A stretch of 64,000 bases of DNA, from positions 1 to 64,000 of the forward strand of contig WION01000161.1 in NCBI GenBank assembly GCA_015039365.1, written 5' to 3'. Positions within the stretch are counted from its first letter, which is position 1. Each line of letters opens with the position of its first letter. The translations under genes and the position numbers were made by a program. The notes beneath the pieces were generated by a model that did no database searches, was not told where the DNA came from, and saw only the letters and a list, made by a program, of their open reading frames with translations. Source of the DNA: Amanita rubescens (taxonomy: Eukaryota; Basidiomycota; Agaricomycetes; Agaricales; Amanitaceae). This document shows, piece after piece, positions 46,364-58,395 of the stretch.

Positions 46364-47653
46364 ATGCGGACGCTTACTAACTTGCTGGCGTTGTCTCTGG
46401 TTATGCCAGTGGTATTTGCAGTGCGATTCACAATTCAACCAAACAAGTGGGTAAAGACACTTCACAAAAATACTTTCTGGGAAGAAATAAAGGTGAAAGT
46501 GAGTTACATCGATTATTTTCGTTTAGAGGGAGTTGACTAAGAGTTTGACACCATGGACCGTTAGCGAACGAACATAGTTGCTTTCTACTCGTCTTCGCTG
46601 GTATGTCGATGTGGAACCTGTCGACATTCTGTTCTATAGTGGTTTGCCGGCCTTAGGCTGATAAAACATCACTTTCTCACTATATTGAAGCTGCAGAGCA
46701 ACTTCATCCGCTGGTTTCGTCATTCGCAGTCAATTGTGATAAGGACTTGGACGAATCATTGTGCGAGGAACTGGTAAGATTTTTCTTGACGTGTTTTGGA
46801 GTAACACTAATTGGCTTTGTAGAAAATAAATACTAAAGAGTCTCTCTTCAGGGTGTCTGTCATGGTAAGCCGTCTAAGTTTATAGGCGCCCAGGAAGGTT
46901 GTCTATGAATTTTCAAGGTTTTCCCTAGAGGCACGGAGCTAAAAACTGTAGTGTTACCCGAACAAACTCTCCTGCCAAAAGACATCATCTCTCAGGTACA
47001 GGGAGCGGTGCCCAATTACATAGTCGTGCTCAACGACATCAAGGGCATCACTGCATGGGCGGACAAAGTGCGTGGAAATACTCACATATATACTCGCGAG
47101 GACTCAATTCGATCCTTAGATACGTGAACCGGCCGTTAAGAAACAGGACAAACAGAAAGGCTTGATATTAGATAAAGTGGACAAGATTTCCAACCACGAT
47201 ATCAGTGCTCATGCCCAGAGCGTGCGTGCATATACTCGCACACATATTCGTAATGAGACGATTTAATTCGGTCTTTTAGGCCCTCGTGAAAGAGAGCGAG
47301 CCTAAATACCGTGCACTGCTTCTCGTGCGTGCGGAGGTAATACCGTTTTCTTGGAGGGTCCTTGCCAACCAATACTACGGGAAAATGAGCTTCGGAATCA
47401 CCCTGAACGCGAACGCGAACGTTCAAAAACAACTAGGACTCGAAAAGAATATGAAAATTGTCGTGTTTCGTGCAGACTCGGAGCGAATTCCATACAAATC
47501 GACTAGCAAAAGTCCGTTTTTTTCTTATTCCACTTTCGACAGCAGACTTGCTGACATCTCGTCCATGTAGATGGAAACAAATTTGAAGTCGTAGTCAACT
47601 TCTTGAACACTGTTCTGGATGGTACCTCACATCTTTATGAATTTAGTACCTGA
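46364..47653 (+). CDS. PDI-like thioredoxin-fold ER protein without CxxC
   Basis: Predicted ER-lumenal protein related to protein disulfide isomerases. Exons 46364-46498, 46565-46600, 46657-46773, 46823-46864, 46918-47067, 47120-47221, 47280-47511 and 47571-47653 keep phase throughout and give 298 residues. The signal peptide is MRTLTNLLALSLVMPVVFA. The thioredoxin-like core reads TNIVAFYSSSL-ADKTSLSHYIEAAEQ then LVSSFAVNCDKDL and VMVFPRGTELKTVVLPEQ; later blocks ADKIREPAVKKQDKQKGLIL and FSWRVLANQYYGKMSFGI match the second half of fungal PDI-like proteins. Where active PDIs have WCGHC, this copy has SLADK, so disulfide exchange is not expected. A CGTC reading exists only if the GTATGT...TTAG intron at 46601-46656 were retained. 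The C terminus (SHLYEFST) has no HDEL/KDEL. Confidence 0.75.
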
Positions 47654-48639
47654 ATTGCGGCCTTCTATTTTATCGCATGTAATTCCAGTGTCCACGTATT
47701 TTTGGAATGTATATCACACTATAATCAGGCACGTTAGTCTATACTATGCGATAACAAGGATTGCGGACTATTGTATCTGCCATCCCAGTTGCCGGTTGTT
47801 GTGCAACGATTGGACTTTCCGTGGGGTTGGCCACGAGCGTTGATTAGCCTGGGACCGAGCGCAATAAGCACACTGGCATCTATTTTAGCACTTCCTGTAT
47901 GGCAACAACAAGTGGACCTCACCTTGGCTTGCATTGGCTGCTCCTTCAACAGGGGAACCATTGCGGGCCCTGACCACGTATGTCCGAAAGCAACAATCGT
48001 GTCTTTGATATCTTTGTCTTCGCCTGACGTGGCGGCGCGCCATCTCATCTTGGTCTGATCCATCCATTTCAGGAGGCGATTATGGAGTCAATAACCTCAT
48101 ATCACTATTGTCGACCTCCCTGGTGTTTGATCTGAAGGCTTTCGCTTTGCCCCAGTCATAACACCCTACCCGCAAAGCGCCAAACTGGGTGGTATCCAGG
48201 ACCTCTGGCACGCGATGAGTAAATTCGACACGATTCACGACAGTTTGAAGGACGTCGGCGATGGCCCTATGTTCGCCTTCATTCCGCGGCACGATCGCGC
48301 GAGCAAAAGGATAGTATATAGTATCATATAGAATTGATTAGCGCCTACCTGAACCACGAGGTCCAGGTGGACCCATAAATTGCATCGTTCAACTTGAAAA
48401 GAGATAGCAAGTCAGGAGCTTAATCTTCCTACGGAGCGGGATAAGACGTAACAACAAATGGGTTGCTTGGACATATAGAATCTCCCCGATGATGCAACTC
48501 CTCAGCGGCTACAATCCTTGATTCGAAGAATCGTCGTGACCTCTGAAGTTGGGCTTCACGTTGAGAACCCCCCCCCCTGGATGGTTGTTATCCCGAGCAC
48601 GAAGGGCAGAAAAATTGCCCCCGGGTCCGAACAATCGCT
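47654..48639. other. Spacer with unrecognised minus-strand frames
   Basis: Minus frames at 47734-48063 and 48080-48292 may belong to the P450-like remnant upstream of them (48640-48957) but carry no diagnostic motif. A run of 11 C at about 48568-48578 could hide a length error. Confidence 0.3.
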
Positions 48640-48957
48640 TCAAGCGATCACCGTTTGTGGCCGTGACCCATTGGATACAGGGTCTTGCACCTGAAACATG
48701 TATCTGCTTGTCAGGACTGATAACGATCCGGAGAAGTTGAATTTCTCCCAATAATCAAAGCGGGGAATAGGACCTTTAGTAGGATATCGTAATGTTTGGA
48801 CATCGGCCATGTAGAAGATCTCCGCGGGCGATGCGCTCAGTATCCCAAATGGCAAAAAAGCGTCCTTATTGCACGTCCAACCTGCGTATTTATGGGGAAA
48901 TATTTCAATTGATGTGACCACTCGGCTAGAGGTTCTTGCAACGCAAGGATGCAACAA
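48640..48957 (-). pseudogene. Probable cytochrome P450 N-terminal remnant
   Basis: Reads IEIFPHKYAGWTCNKDAF, then EIFYMADVQTLRYPTKGPIP and RFDYWEKFNFSG, reminiscent of the N-terminal third of basidiomycete P450s (W-T-F/K start, ADxxxxKE, RFPKP...F.G). The frame changes after NFSG, and I could not find an I-helix AGxET, an ExxR or the heme Cys loop. A relic if correctly identified. Confidence 0.38.
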
Positions 48958-49039
48958 TTATTCTTAAATAGAAATATTCTGAGTCTCAGGAGGTCTCAGG
49001 TTGCAGTAAGGGCATCTGTAATAAATCGGAAACATTTGA

Positions 49040-49310
49040 TAGCCCCGCGAGAATTACGTCCCTTCTATGAATCCTTCGCCCGGGCAATTTTTCCGATGTG
49101 GGGTACTTAGAAAGTCCCGCATATGGACAGCCTTAGTTGGATGCTTCGAGGCCAGTGCGGGGACGTATCAGAAGTAAGGAAATAAACCATGGATTGGTTG
49201 AGTCCACCACGAAGTATACGGCGTAAAGTTTCGATCCACCTTCGTCAAGAGTCCTAGAATGGATAGAGCGACTTGAAATGTCACGTTTAAGCACAGGACG
49301 TGTGGGGGTT
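49040..49310. repeat. Direct duplicate shared with 50450-50690
   Basis: Shared pieces include ATAGCCC-C, GTGAATCCTTCGC-like, GGGATGCTTCGGGGCCAGTG-like, AAGTAAGGAAATAAACC, TAGAGCGACTTGAAAT and TTTAAGCACAG-ACGTGTGGG. Diverged at many sites. Probably parts of a duplicated minus-strand gene now decayed. Confidence 0.7.
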
Positions 49311-49439
49311 TGCACGAACAGCATCTAGGAAACACCGTGTGGATTCGACGGCGACCCATCCGCCGCGTAGAGCAGGCATCCTCAAAACAATTACCCTTAC
49401 AAGTCGGATCTGGCAAGCCTCCGTATGCAACGTGGTCCT

Positions 49440-49760
49440 CCTTGCAGCGACCCCAAGGTAGGTTGGAGAAGGGCCCATAAAGCGTGATCGGGCTGAATGA
49501 TGTCGAGCCTGCCGGCGCATCTAGCAAAAGTAACTAGTCAGTGATGAGAAAACGCACTGAGGAGTGCCTAGCACCCGTTTCAGCAGCTCACGGACAACCT
49601 CCATCACGATCATCTGGTTTGTTGTCGTTTGAGTAACGAATTCCGCATTCTAATTGTTACCAACTTCCGCTTGTCTTTGTACATAGTCTGTAAGCTGATT
49701 TCGCGCAAAATGGAAGGGATATGAGTTGCAATCGTGCGGGTTTGTGTGGCGGCAGAAGTC
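49440..49760 (-). repeat. Dispersed duplicate shared with 35560-35830
   Basis: Reverse-orientation relative of the 35.6-kb copy; minus strand reads AGSTSFSPITLYGPFSNL. Part of the same decayed paralogue family as the 49.0/50.5 kb duplication. Confidence 0.65.
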
Positions 49761-50449
49761 CGGTAGGATCCGGCCCGGGATCCTCCGACACGTCGAGCAA
49801 AGATGCCATTGATGCGCATCCTTTACCAGTTTGCGGGACTGGACAATGGTGTGGTAGGGGACTGGTGAACGGTAGAATGAGATTTAGTCACAATTTTTGC
49901 GCCTTGGCCCTTGATACGGTTCTCGAAAGCTTGATAGAAGTTTCTAGGAGGGTGAATCGTGACAGTTAGCGTTGTGGTCATTGGAAAGAGAAGGACGACT
50001 CGAACGCACCTGCCCTGAGTCTAACGAAACATGAGCCGTCCCCGTTCCTCAAAGACTCACTCAACTCTATTCGTCCCGGTAATCTATGGGAAGAATTGAG
50101 TATCGGAAATTCTCGGACGCCCATGAGTGGGATTCTAGGCTGAAAGGTTGATACCCTGTCATGTTGTCGACGTCGGCTGAATAAGTAGTGTCGGATCTCG
50201 TCATCGTCCGAATCGACGTGTTTCCACTCGGATAGTCCAACCTTTCCGATACCTTCCCGGACATACTTGAGAAAGCTCACCCAGCAGCCAATCCGAAGCC
50301 TCTGCCCCACTATCCTACATCCGTACGCCAAAACTTGCCCTCCTACATCACGACTAATGATTTCGGTCCGGAGGCTTCTGTTTTGTCGGGTCTCGCATTG
50401 TCGAAAACTTCCTGCGTCATTCACGATGCCACAGTCTCTGGACAGTTGA

Positions 50450-50690
50450 TAGCCCACAAAAATTACGTGCCCACTGTGAATCCTTCGCGGTGGTGGCTTT
50501 AGCAAATCTCGTGTACGGACGGCAGTGGGATGCTTCGGGGCCAGTGCAGGAAAATATCAGCCGACGAGAGAAGTAAGGAAATAAACCGAAGATTAGTTGT
50601 GTCCGTCATGGCGTAAATTTTCCCCTGTTAACAGTCCCAGAAAGGGTAGAGCGACTTGAAATTGTTTAAGCACAGAACGTGTGGGCAACC
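50450..50690. repeat. Direct duplicate shared with 49040-49310
   Basis: Second member of the pair described at 49040. It lies upstream of a 175-codon minus frame (49978-50505) of unknown family. Confidence 0.7.
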
Positions 50691-51699
50691 ACCCTCGCAA
50701 GTCAAATCTGACAAATGATTAATGAACAGTGGTGCAACGATGATCCTCAAGTTTTCCGACATGATAATACTTTGCGCATCCGCGTAGCTGACACATGGTA
50801 CGATGGCCAAGTTGCAATCTATTGGGGAGGTCTTGAGAAAGAGCGAGTAGTGTCAGCCGCGTGACGCGTCACGCGCTGAGTTCACCCGCTGATCCGAGTC
50901 GGATTGACTGTGTAGAGTTAGACTCTTCTCCCCGACAACAGTTCCTCAAGCTCTCAAGTGTCGGTACCTTCTTCGGAAGCACTCGCTGTCCATTATGGAT
51001 ATAAAGGGCTCAGAATGTCATCTTCCTGATCGCCGTATTACTCACATCGATGGGAAGAAGAGGTATGTGAGTATCAGACGAGTTCTCGCCAGGTCTAGGC
51101 CTAAGTCCCATCACATAGCCGAACATAGTGATTCTATTCTGATGTAGGGATACTCTGTGGACCTGAACACGGACCGCGTTTCAAGCTGGCCGCTCCACAT
51201 GTGTCAGCTTTAGAGTTCAATCCGACATACTGGGACCGCGGAGACTAGGCCAACTCATATCACATCCGCAGGCAAATACCGAAATCCTTGACCACAACTT
51301 TGAATTATGCGAAGCACGCGCATTGATTCATGGCATATCAACAAGTTATTCATCATCAACCAACGGCCATGTATGTCCGACGTTTGGTATGATTAGAGGA
51401 GGGACAACCTGAACAAATGTCGCAACCACCGAAAGCTCGCCCTTTCCCATATCAATCATCACGTCTGCTTACCCATCCTCGTCGATTCGGGCCAGACTTG
51501 TACAGAAACGAGCTCAAGCAATTCCAACTTCAAACATCCGATACGAGTACGCAACGCTCCTAGTTTCAAACAAGACGATAAAGCTCGACTATATCTAATC
51601 TATCGCAATCAGGATGCAGTTTGTTCCGCCTGGTTCATAAAGAGTGCGCTTTATTAGGGCTGTTGGTGATTGAATACTGACGTTAGATGCGGATGTGGA
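50691..51699. other. Intergenic, nothing recognised
   Basis: No open frame with support on either strand; no repeats noted. Confidence 0.4.
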
Positions 51700-52535
51700 T
51701 ACGATGCAAACAAGGGGTTACAATCACAGGTAGCATCGTTTGAAACAAATTGTTTGCTAGAAACGATCATGGCCTTTTCCTCTTTAAATACGTACGTTGG
51801 TTCGAAACCTACTGGCACCGGGCCCTTTGTGCTTGGGATCGTCAACTGCTCCACATCTGCTGAGGGGGGATCCACTCCATCGTGAGTGTCAAAGTGCGGC
51901 CTACCGAACTGAATGCTCAGACACGCGCATAGAAGTTGAACTCTAATAATGGACGCATTTTTACGCCAAATGGTTACGGCTACAATCGCTCGAAACGATC
52001 GTCTGAAACGACCTTTGTTCCTCGTCTAAGCCCAGGTTCGAGACCTGTTAATCTCAACTTTTTTGCTCTTTGCATTCAGGAATCTAGATGCGCCTACCAC
52101 GTGCTCAGTGTCAAAGGAGCACGACCTGCGTCAAAGCCGCACCCCACATACTACGACATCCTGTTATACCTCCTGACAATGGACCCGCTTTTTATGACGC
52201 AGTTTGGCGACACATTGAAGGGGCTGTAACCAAATTGTTACGTCGATCGCTTGAAACAGTTGCTAGACACGATCGCTAGAACTGATTGCTCGTAAGGCAG
52301 GTTCGAAACTTGCGGGCATCATTTTTTTATGCACTCGGGTACTCGATACATTCGCTGCCATTACATGCGCAGATTCTGAACCTGTTGTCTAAGGAGCAAT
52401 ATCACATCTGCGATGCGTCCCGAGCCCAATCTTATAGATGCAAGAGCCTCTGGCCCAACGGTTATGACCACAGATGGGAATTGCTATGCTCGAAACGATC
52501 GCTTGAAAACCTGCCGAGTGTCGTTTTTTTGCTCC
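51700..52535 (+). repeat. Cluster of four tRNA-like/SINE-like units
   Basis: Four diverged units at about 51700-51840, 51960-52065, 52222-52330 and 52450-52530. Each starts with a GGTTAC/GGTTATG stretch resembling box A (the last reads TGGCCCAACGGTTATGAC), then CGNTTGAAAC and a CGATCG-containing block (such as GCTCGAAACGATCG). Three carry box B matches: GGTTCGAAACC (51799), GGTTCGAGACC (52035) and GGTTCGAAACT (52300). Units 2-4 then have a run of six or seven T, as in Pol III terminators. None folds as a complete tRNA by eye because box A to box B spacing is about 70-90 nt. Best read as tRNA-derived SINE copies or decayed tRNA-like genes. Confidence 0.5.
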
Positions 52536-54159
52536 CTCCAGGGCTAACACGCATCAATATTTCCTGTACTGCGCAGCGTGCAGCATGCTCGAGAGCAGTT
52601 TTTCGCACGTGGTTTGGGTCCCGTCCCTTGTTAGGGTCCCGAACTCGCCAAAATATATGTGATCATGCTACAATAAAGCCGCTACAGTGAGCAGATCGCA
52701 TTACTACAAACGCTCGGCTGGTGTTGTGCCTTCTGTGTTTGGAAAAAACTCGACACGTCCGCAAATTAAGAACCGCGATAGAGAAGCAACGTCTACATCC
52801 AACGTCCCGACGCTACCCGAGAGAGTTGAGACTCATGAGGATGGATTCTCAAACCATGGTCCTACTCCCTGAGGCCTTGAGGATGCAGGTTCATTCCTAT
52901 TTTTCTCTATCATGAAATGAAAGAGTCGAAAAGATCCTCATCTGCGCAAGGATCAAAAGGCTACCTGGACGTAATATCATCTCCAACACGCGCAGTTTTT
53001 AGTTTTCCCGAATCATCACGATAGCCGCTCCAACCGTAAATGAGGGTGGCTGAGCACGAAGCATTATTTAAACATTGATGCTGTGTGATCAACGCTGCGC
53101 AAAATGGAGCCTCGGCCGAGATACCTACTTAAGGACGTGTGGCGTTCTCATGGGTAGCCGGGTCATCAACGTTCAACGTCTACTCCACAGACTCCATGCT
53201 TCACTTTAGTACCTGGAAAAATACATTCGCTTTAACGCCGAACGTTGTCAGGTGTCAAGATCCACTGTCTTGGCCCTCCATCGTACGATCATAGTAGTAT
53301 TTTCCAGCACCACAACACAACCTTTAATACACGTCTAGGCTGGTGGAGTAATATGCAGGTTGGGAAATGCTGGGCGGAGGCCAAAGTTATTAGAAATAGG
53401 GGCGAAAGGGTTTGTACCGAGTACATCCGCTACCGTTCCGAACGAATGAGTAAACAGTGACAGCTACATCACCTCTTTGGCAATTGTCGGGAGCCGGTCA
53501 GTACGGTGGTAAAGAGTGTTGAACCCGTTAACCGTTCCTCGGCTGAGGAACGGATCGGCGGAATTACTTGATCATAAGATGCACCTGATCCCCTGATAGC
53601 ATGGAGTTTCGGTTACCTGCGAGCCGAAGGATCGCTTTAATGGGAATCACTAGCCTTACGGCCCTTACCTATGGACCCTGGACGAATGTATTTCCGAGTC
53701 TGGTTCGGGACGTCGACGATCCATAACCTCACATGTACGATCATTTTTGATTGTTTTGTAGGGTATGTACCTCGAATTCGGCAGCGAATATGAGACTAGT
53801 ACCTGAGGCGTCGGAGCGGGTGAGGAAAAAAGATGGGCCAAGGCAGGGCAGGGCGATACTAGACCTGATAGACCGGCGGCATCGAGCACTGGACTTGTTA
53901 GTTTCTATTGTAGGCAGTGCAGATGGAAGATGGACCTATGATCTGCGGTGGACAGGTACGCAAGCGGTGCCAGCAGAGCAAGGCAATGCGCGCGGGGCAG
54001 GGCAAAGTTTGGTCTAGAACGGTCTAGATTACTTACGTAATAGCAGAGGAAGTGGTCTAGACCGAGTCTAGACTTTTGTTGAGGAGGAAAGATATGAGGA
54101 ACGGAAGTGAACCGAATCTGCATTCCTCCGTTCACGAGTTGTGAGGATCATAAAAACGC
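52536..54159. other. Intergenic, upstream of SKN7
   Basis: No gene supported. Near 54010-54075 TCTAGA/GGTCTAGA motifs occur four times within 65 bp, about 100 bp before the SKN7 ATG; whether this is regulatory is unknown. Confidence 0.4.
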
Positions 54160-57100
54160 ATGGATAATCACCAAACTCTCTGGAATCTTCCCCCGCCATC
54201 TCAACTTCATCTTCAGCCTCAAGACTCAAACACTCTCCCTCCCATTAACCACCATCATCCTCATATTCAGCATTGGGACCTCAAGCACGACCCTATGCAT
54301 CATTCAAAAGATCACCAAGCAGCCCTCTCCGCTGAAGATCCAATGCCATCAACCAGCGACTTTGTAAAGAAACTTTTCAAGTAAGTCGCTCTCACCACCT
54401 TCCCGCGTGGCCTCTCTGACGTCGATACTTAGGATGCTGGAAGATCAATCATTCCAGCACGTTGTCTCTTGGGGTCCTCAGGGCGATTGTTTCGTCGTAA
54501 AGGTACGTCACATGGACACTGTCAGGAGCGATCGTCTCTTATACTAAACAGGACATGAACGAATTTACGAAAGCTATCTTGCCACGGATGTTCAAACACT
54601 CCAATTTCGCTAGCTTTGTTCGCCAGTTGAACAAGTATGATTTTCACAAAGTGAAAAATTCGGACGATAACCAGTTTGGCGAGCATGTGCGTCCCCCCTT
54701 TCCTTGCTTTAGTTTTTCATATCGACTAATAGTGGATACATCAGACGTGGACTTTTCGGCATCCCGATTTTCATGCTAATCGGAAAGATGCCCTTGAAAA
54801 TATCAAAAGAAAAGTGCCAGCCGCTCGCAAGCCGAGCACTCCTACTTCCTCGTCAACCACAACCCGCCCGCTCTCTCCTACGCAATACTCTCCACACCAA
54901 TCTCACCACCATCCCTACCAATCCTCCTCCTGCGTACAAACGCAGGTCCACGTAGAGAGCCTCCAAAATGAAATCCGCCGCCTCCAAGAGGAAGGCGAGG
55001 ACATGCGCACCCGGATCCGTACGCTGGAACGGAACTACGAGAGCGTCCTTCTCGAACTGGTCACCTTCCAGCGGGGCATGGCCCAGCAGGATGGCATCAT
55101 GCAGAACCTTATCACCTACTTTGTGAACAGCGAGAGTGGTGAGTACTGTTCATCGTCTTCGACGCCTTCCACCACGGGGAACGCGAGCGCTCGTTTCACC
55201 GGGCGATTGTTGACCGCTACATCGTCGTCCGTTGGTAATGGGGAAAATGGGTTCGGCGTCACTGGCATGAACGGTGGGAGCTCGGGATTTAACACGTTTT
55301 CCGCGCTTGGCATCGTGGGCCGCGGAGTCTTTTCTCATCACTCATGACCGCCTTATCGCCGCAACCGAAAAACAAAAACAAAAACAAAAACAAACAAAAT
55401 TTGGTGTCAACGCCAAGCCTCAGGCTCTTGCTCCTGTAACACCATCGTCCTCCACACTATGCATCGACTTGCTTTCGCTCCACTGTACTTCACCATTGTA
55501 TTCGACTCTCGCACACGCCAACCGCCTTTCTAATGTACACTACTCTCTGCGCCTTGCTCGGATCCGCCCACCGTTTATGCTCCACGTACCGATGCCCATC
55601 CTCGCGTTTCCTCATGTTTTTTTTTTATTCTATTTTTTTCAATTGGCTATTATACCATCAGGGTTAATCGTTGGGACTTTTGACTTTTCGTCATTCTATA
55701 TATACCGGGGGATTTCGCCCTCGCTGCTTGTTGTGCTTGTATTGTCAAAATTATGAATAAGGACTTGCTAACGCATTTTTCCGTTTTTTTTTTGCTCTCC
55801 TTTGGTCCGAAAATCGCTCCGGTTGCCTATGAGTAGGAAGAGCATCAAAGGGGCTGGTGTCTTTGCTTTCTGCTCAACAAGAGCTACAACACCAGCACCA
55901 GCACCAGCAGCAACAGTGCCAACAGCAACAACAGCGCCAACAACAACCATCTCCACCTTCTCAGTCTCAAAAACCCAAACAACCGTTACCCGTTTACCCT
56001 CCCAACACCTCTACTTCTCTCAACCTCAACGCGGAATCCTCTTCTTCCCAACCAGACCATAGCCCGTTCCTACCATACCACGCCGCCCAGCGCATCATGC
56101 GCCGCTGCCCTGAAAGCACAGACGTAGCCCGTGCTACGCTGTTGCAGATGAGCGAGATGTCGCGGAGGGCGGAAGATATAGGTTTTACGTTCGACGAGAT
56201 GGGCCCGGGCTCTAGCTCTGGTTCTGGTCCCGGCCCTAGCTCTGGTTCTGGCTCCGGCTCTGGTTCTGGTTCTGGCCCTAGTGGTTCTGGTTCTGGCTCG
56301 GCGGGGATGGATAAGTCAGACGGCCCTGGGTCTGGGTCTGGGTCTACATCTACGTCTACCTCCACCTCTACGTCGATGGGTGGGACAAGTAATTTGGGGA
56401 GCAACCTTGCTGCGAGGAGGGAAGCGGGTCTATCTGCTCGACCTTCGTCTAGGATTTGGCAGGCTGCCGTAAACGCGGGGTTATTTAATGGGCTTGGGAT
56501 GGGTGGTGCGGGTTCGGGTTCGGGTTCGGGTTCGGGTTCAGGTTCGGGTGCGAACCAGAATGCTGGGAGGAATGCGGATGCTGGGACGTCCAGTGCGTCT
56601 GGCCCATATGGGGGAGTACCTGTGATGGGGAAGGTGATGACGAGGCAGGAGATGTTGGCTAGTTTGGAAGAGTTGCAGCAGCAGCAGCAGAGGAGTGCGA
56701 AGATGGAGGGAGGAAGTGGTGATAATGCTTGGGTGGCAGCTCAGGGTTCTGCGTTTGGGAGGGGTGGCGCTAGTGGAAGCGGTGGTGATTCGAGTTCGGC
56801 TGCTGGTCCATCGAACGCCGCGTGGGGTTCGTCAACGTTGTCCGTCGACGACGAAGGTTCTCATCCCGTCATGACGCACGAGGGGCTCCAAGTCTACACC
56901 GTTGGACATCTATTACCTCGCGGGGCGATCCTGGACAATGGTAGTTGGAGCGTTGACGGCGGAGCTGGCGGTCTCGGTAGCATGTTTTTTAATCCGGAAC
57001 AGCAACCGCAGCCGTTTAACTTTTCCTATCCCGGGCAGAGTGGTGGTTCGAGCAGTGGAAACGACGAGGAAGGGGAAGACGAGGTTGTTCGGCCTTCGCC

Positions 57101-58120
57101 TAACCAAGGCACGCATCTCTCCGAACCAACCATGGCTTCTTCATCTTCTGCCCGCAAACTCCGTGTGAGACGGTCGACGTTCGTACCCGGTTGGGCCGTT
57201 CCCCCTCGCGTGCTCCTCGTTGACGACGACGCCGTGACGAGGAAGCTGAGCAGCAAGTTTTTGCAAGTGTTTGGGTGTACGATCGATGTTGCTGTGGATG
57301 GCGTGAGTGCGGTGAATAAGATGAATTTGGAAAAGTACGATCTGGTGTTAATGGTGTGTGTTCCTCTTTTTCTGGGTTTGGGGAACGAAAGGCTAACGGC
57401 GCAAAAGGATATCGTGATGCCCAAGTTGGACGGCGTTTCGGCTACCTCGTTGATTCGCAAGTTTGATTGTATGACCCCCATTATTTCCATGACGAGTAAT
57501 TCGAAGCCGAACGAGATTTTAAACTATTTCTCGTCTGGTGAGTAATCGCTTCCGACTTGCCTATACCTTTCTGACGCGTTCGTTACAGGTATGAACGATA
57601 TCCTGCCCAAACCGTTTACGAAACAAGGTCTACTCGACATGCTGGAGGTTCGCATCTCGCTCACCCATATCTCTCGCTTTTTGCTGATATATATACGTCA
57701 TAATAGAAACATCTAGCGCATCTCCGAGCCATCCAACAACTATCCCGTGTTTCCCGTCCATTGGAACTCCCCCCTAACAATAGTGAAGGAAGCTCCTCCA
57801 ACAGCAGCCAAAGTGACTCTGCCGTGCAGGCGTTCAACGATGGCAACGACGATGACAGGATTAACCCTATTGCAGGGTTGGGGTTGACAGATGAACAGTA
57901 CAATCTTATCATTCAAGATATCGTCAATGCTGAGACGTTTCATATGGGAGGAGGAGCGGATAGCGGTGGAGGGTCGTCAAGTGGGAGCAACGTAATGATG
58001 GATGGGATTGGGATGATGAGCGCTGCGGCCATGTTGGGCGCTATTGGTGAAAAAAGGAGTCTAGATGACCCCAGTGATGGAAGGGAAGGGAAGAGAAGCC
58101 GGTTTGAAGTTATCGAGTAA
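54160..58120 (+). CDS. SKN7: SKN7/PRR1 response regulator transcription factor
   Basis: Nuclear output of the multistep phosphorelay, controlling oxidative, osmotic and cell-wall stress genes. Exons 54160-54380, 54433-54502, 54552-54686, 54745-55138, about 55837-57353, 57408-57537, 57589-57647 and 57707-58120 join in phase to about 979 residues. An HSF-type DNA-binding domain follows a His/Pro-rich leader: DFVKKLFKMLEDQSFQHVVS, FKHSNFASFVRQLNKYDFHK. A coiled coil comes next (VESLQNEIRRLQEEGEDMRT). Then a Gln-rich and very long Gly/Ser linker, and a receiver domain: VLLVDDDAVTRKL (acidic pocket), DIVMPKLDG (phospho-acceptor Asp), PIISMTSN and LPKPF (conserved Lys). The C-terminal tail is Ser/Gly-rich with KRSRFEVIE. 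The intron at 55139-55836 is about 700 nt, far longer than the others; its first part stays open to 55347, so an unspliced transcript would stop there without the receiver. Confidence 0.93.
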
Positions 58121-58395
58121 GCGCCTGTTTGCTTTTCTTTTGCTTTTGCATTTTTGGCCTCGAGTTTTGCTAGTCGCTGTCTTGCTTTCAATTGCCTTGT
58201 TTTTTTTTACGATTAGGTATATTGGCGTATCCTCAATGTCGTCTAATTGCTTATTTATTACTCACATGGACTCATTGCAAGAAGAAGATTGTACTAGTAT
58301 TTGATAGTTGTACAATATAGTTCTTGGTATTACGCCATAAAAGGAAGTAAACCGGGTTGTGATCACACTTTGCCATCGATCTCTCACATCTTATC

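Noticed and set aside
46601..46656. CGTC thioredoxin motif in the PDI-like gene
   Set aside because: It lies in sequence with a strong GTATGT donor and TTAG acceptor, and reading through meets a TAG; the spliced version keeps phase and family length.
48568..48578. Run of 11 cytosines as a functional motif
   Set aside because: More likely a homopolymer of uncertain length within a decayed region.
49978..50505. 175-codon minus-strand frame as a conserved gene
   Set aside because: No recognised domain, no introns typical of neighbours, and it lies between decayed duplicates.
54010..54075. TCTAGA repeats as a defined SKN7 operator
   Set aside because: Suggestive spacing only; no known factor site was matched with confidence.
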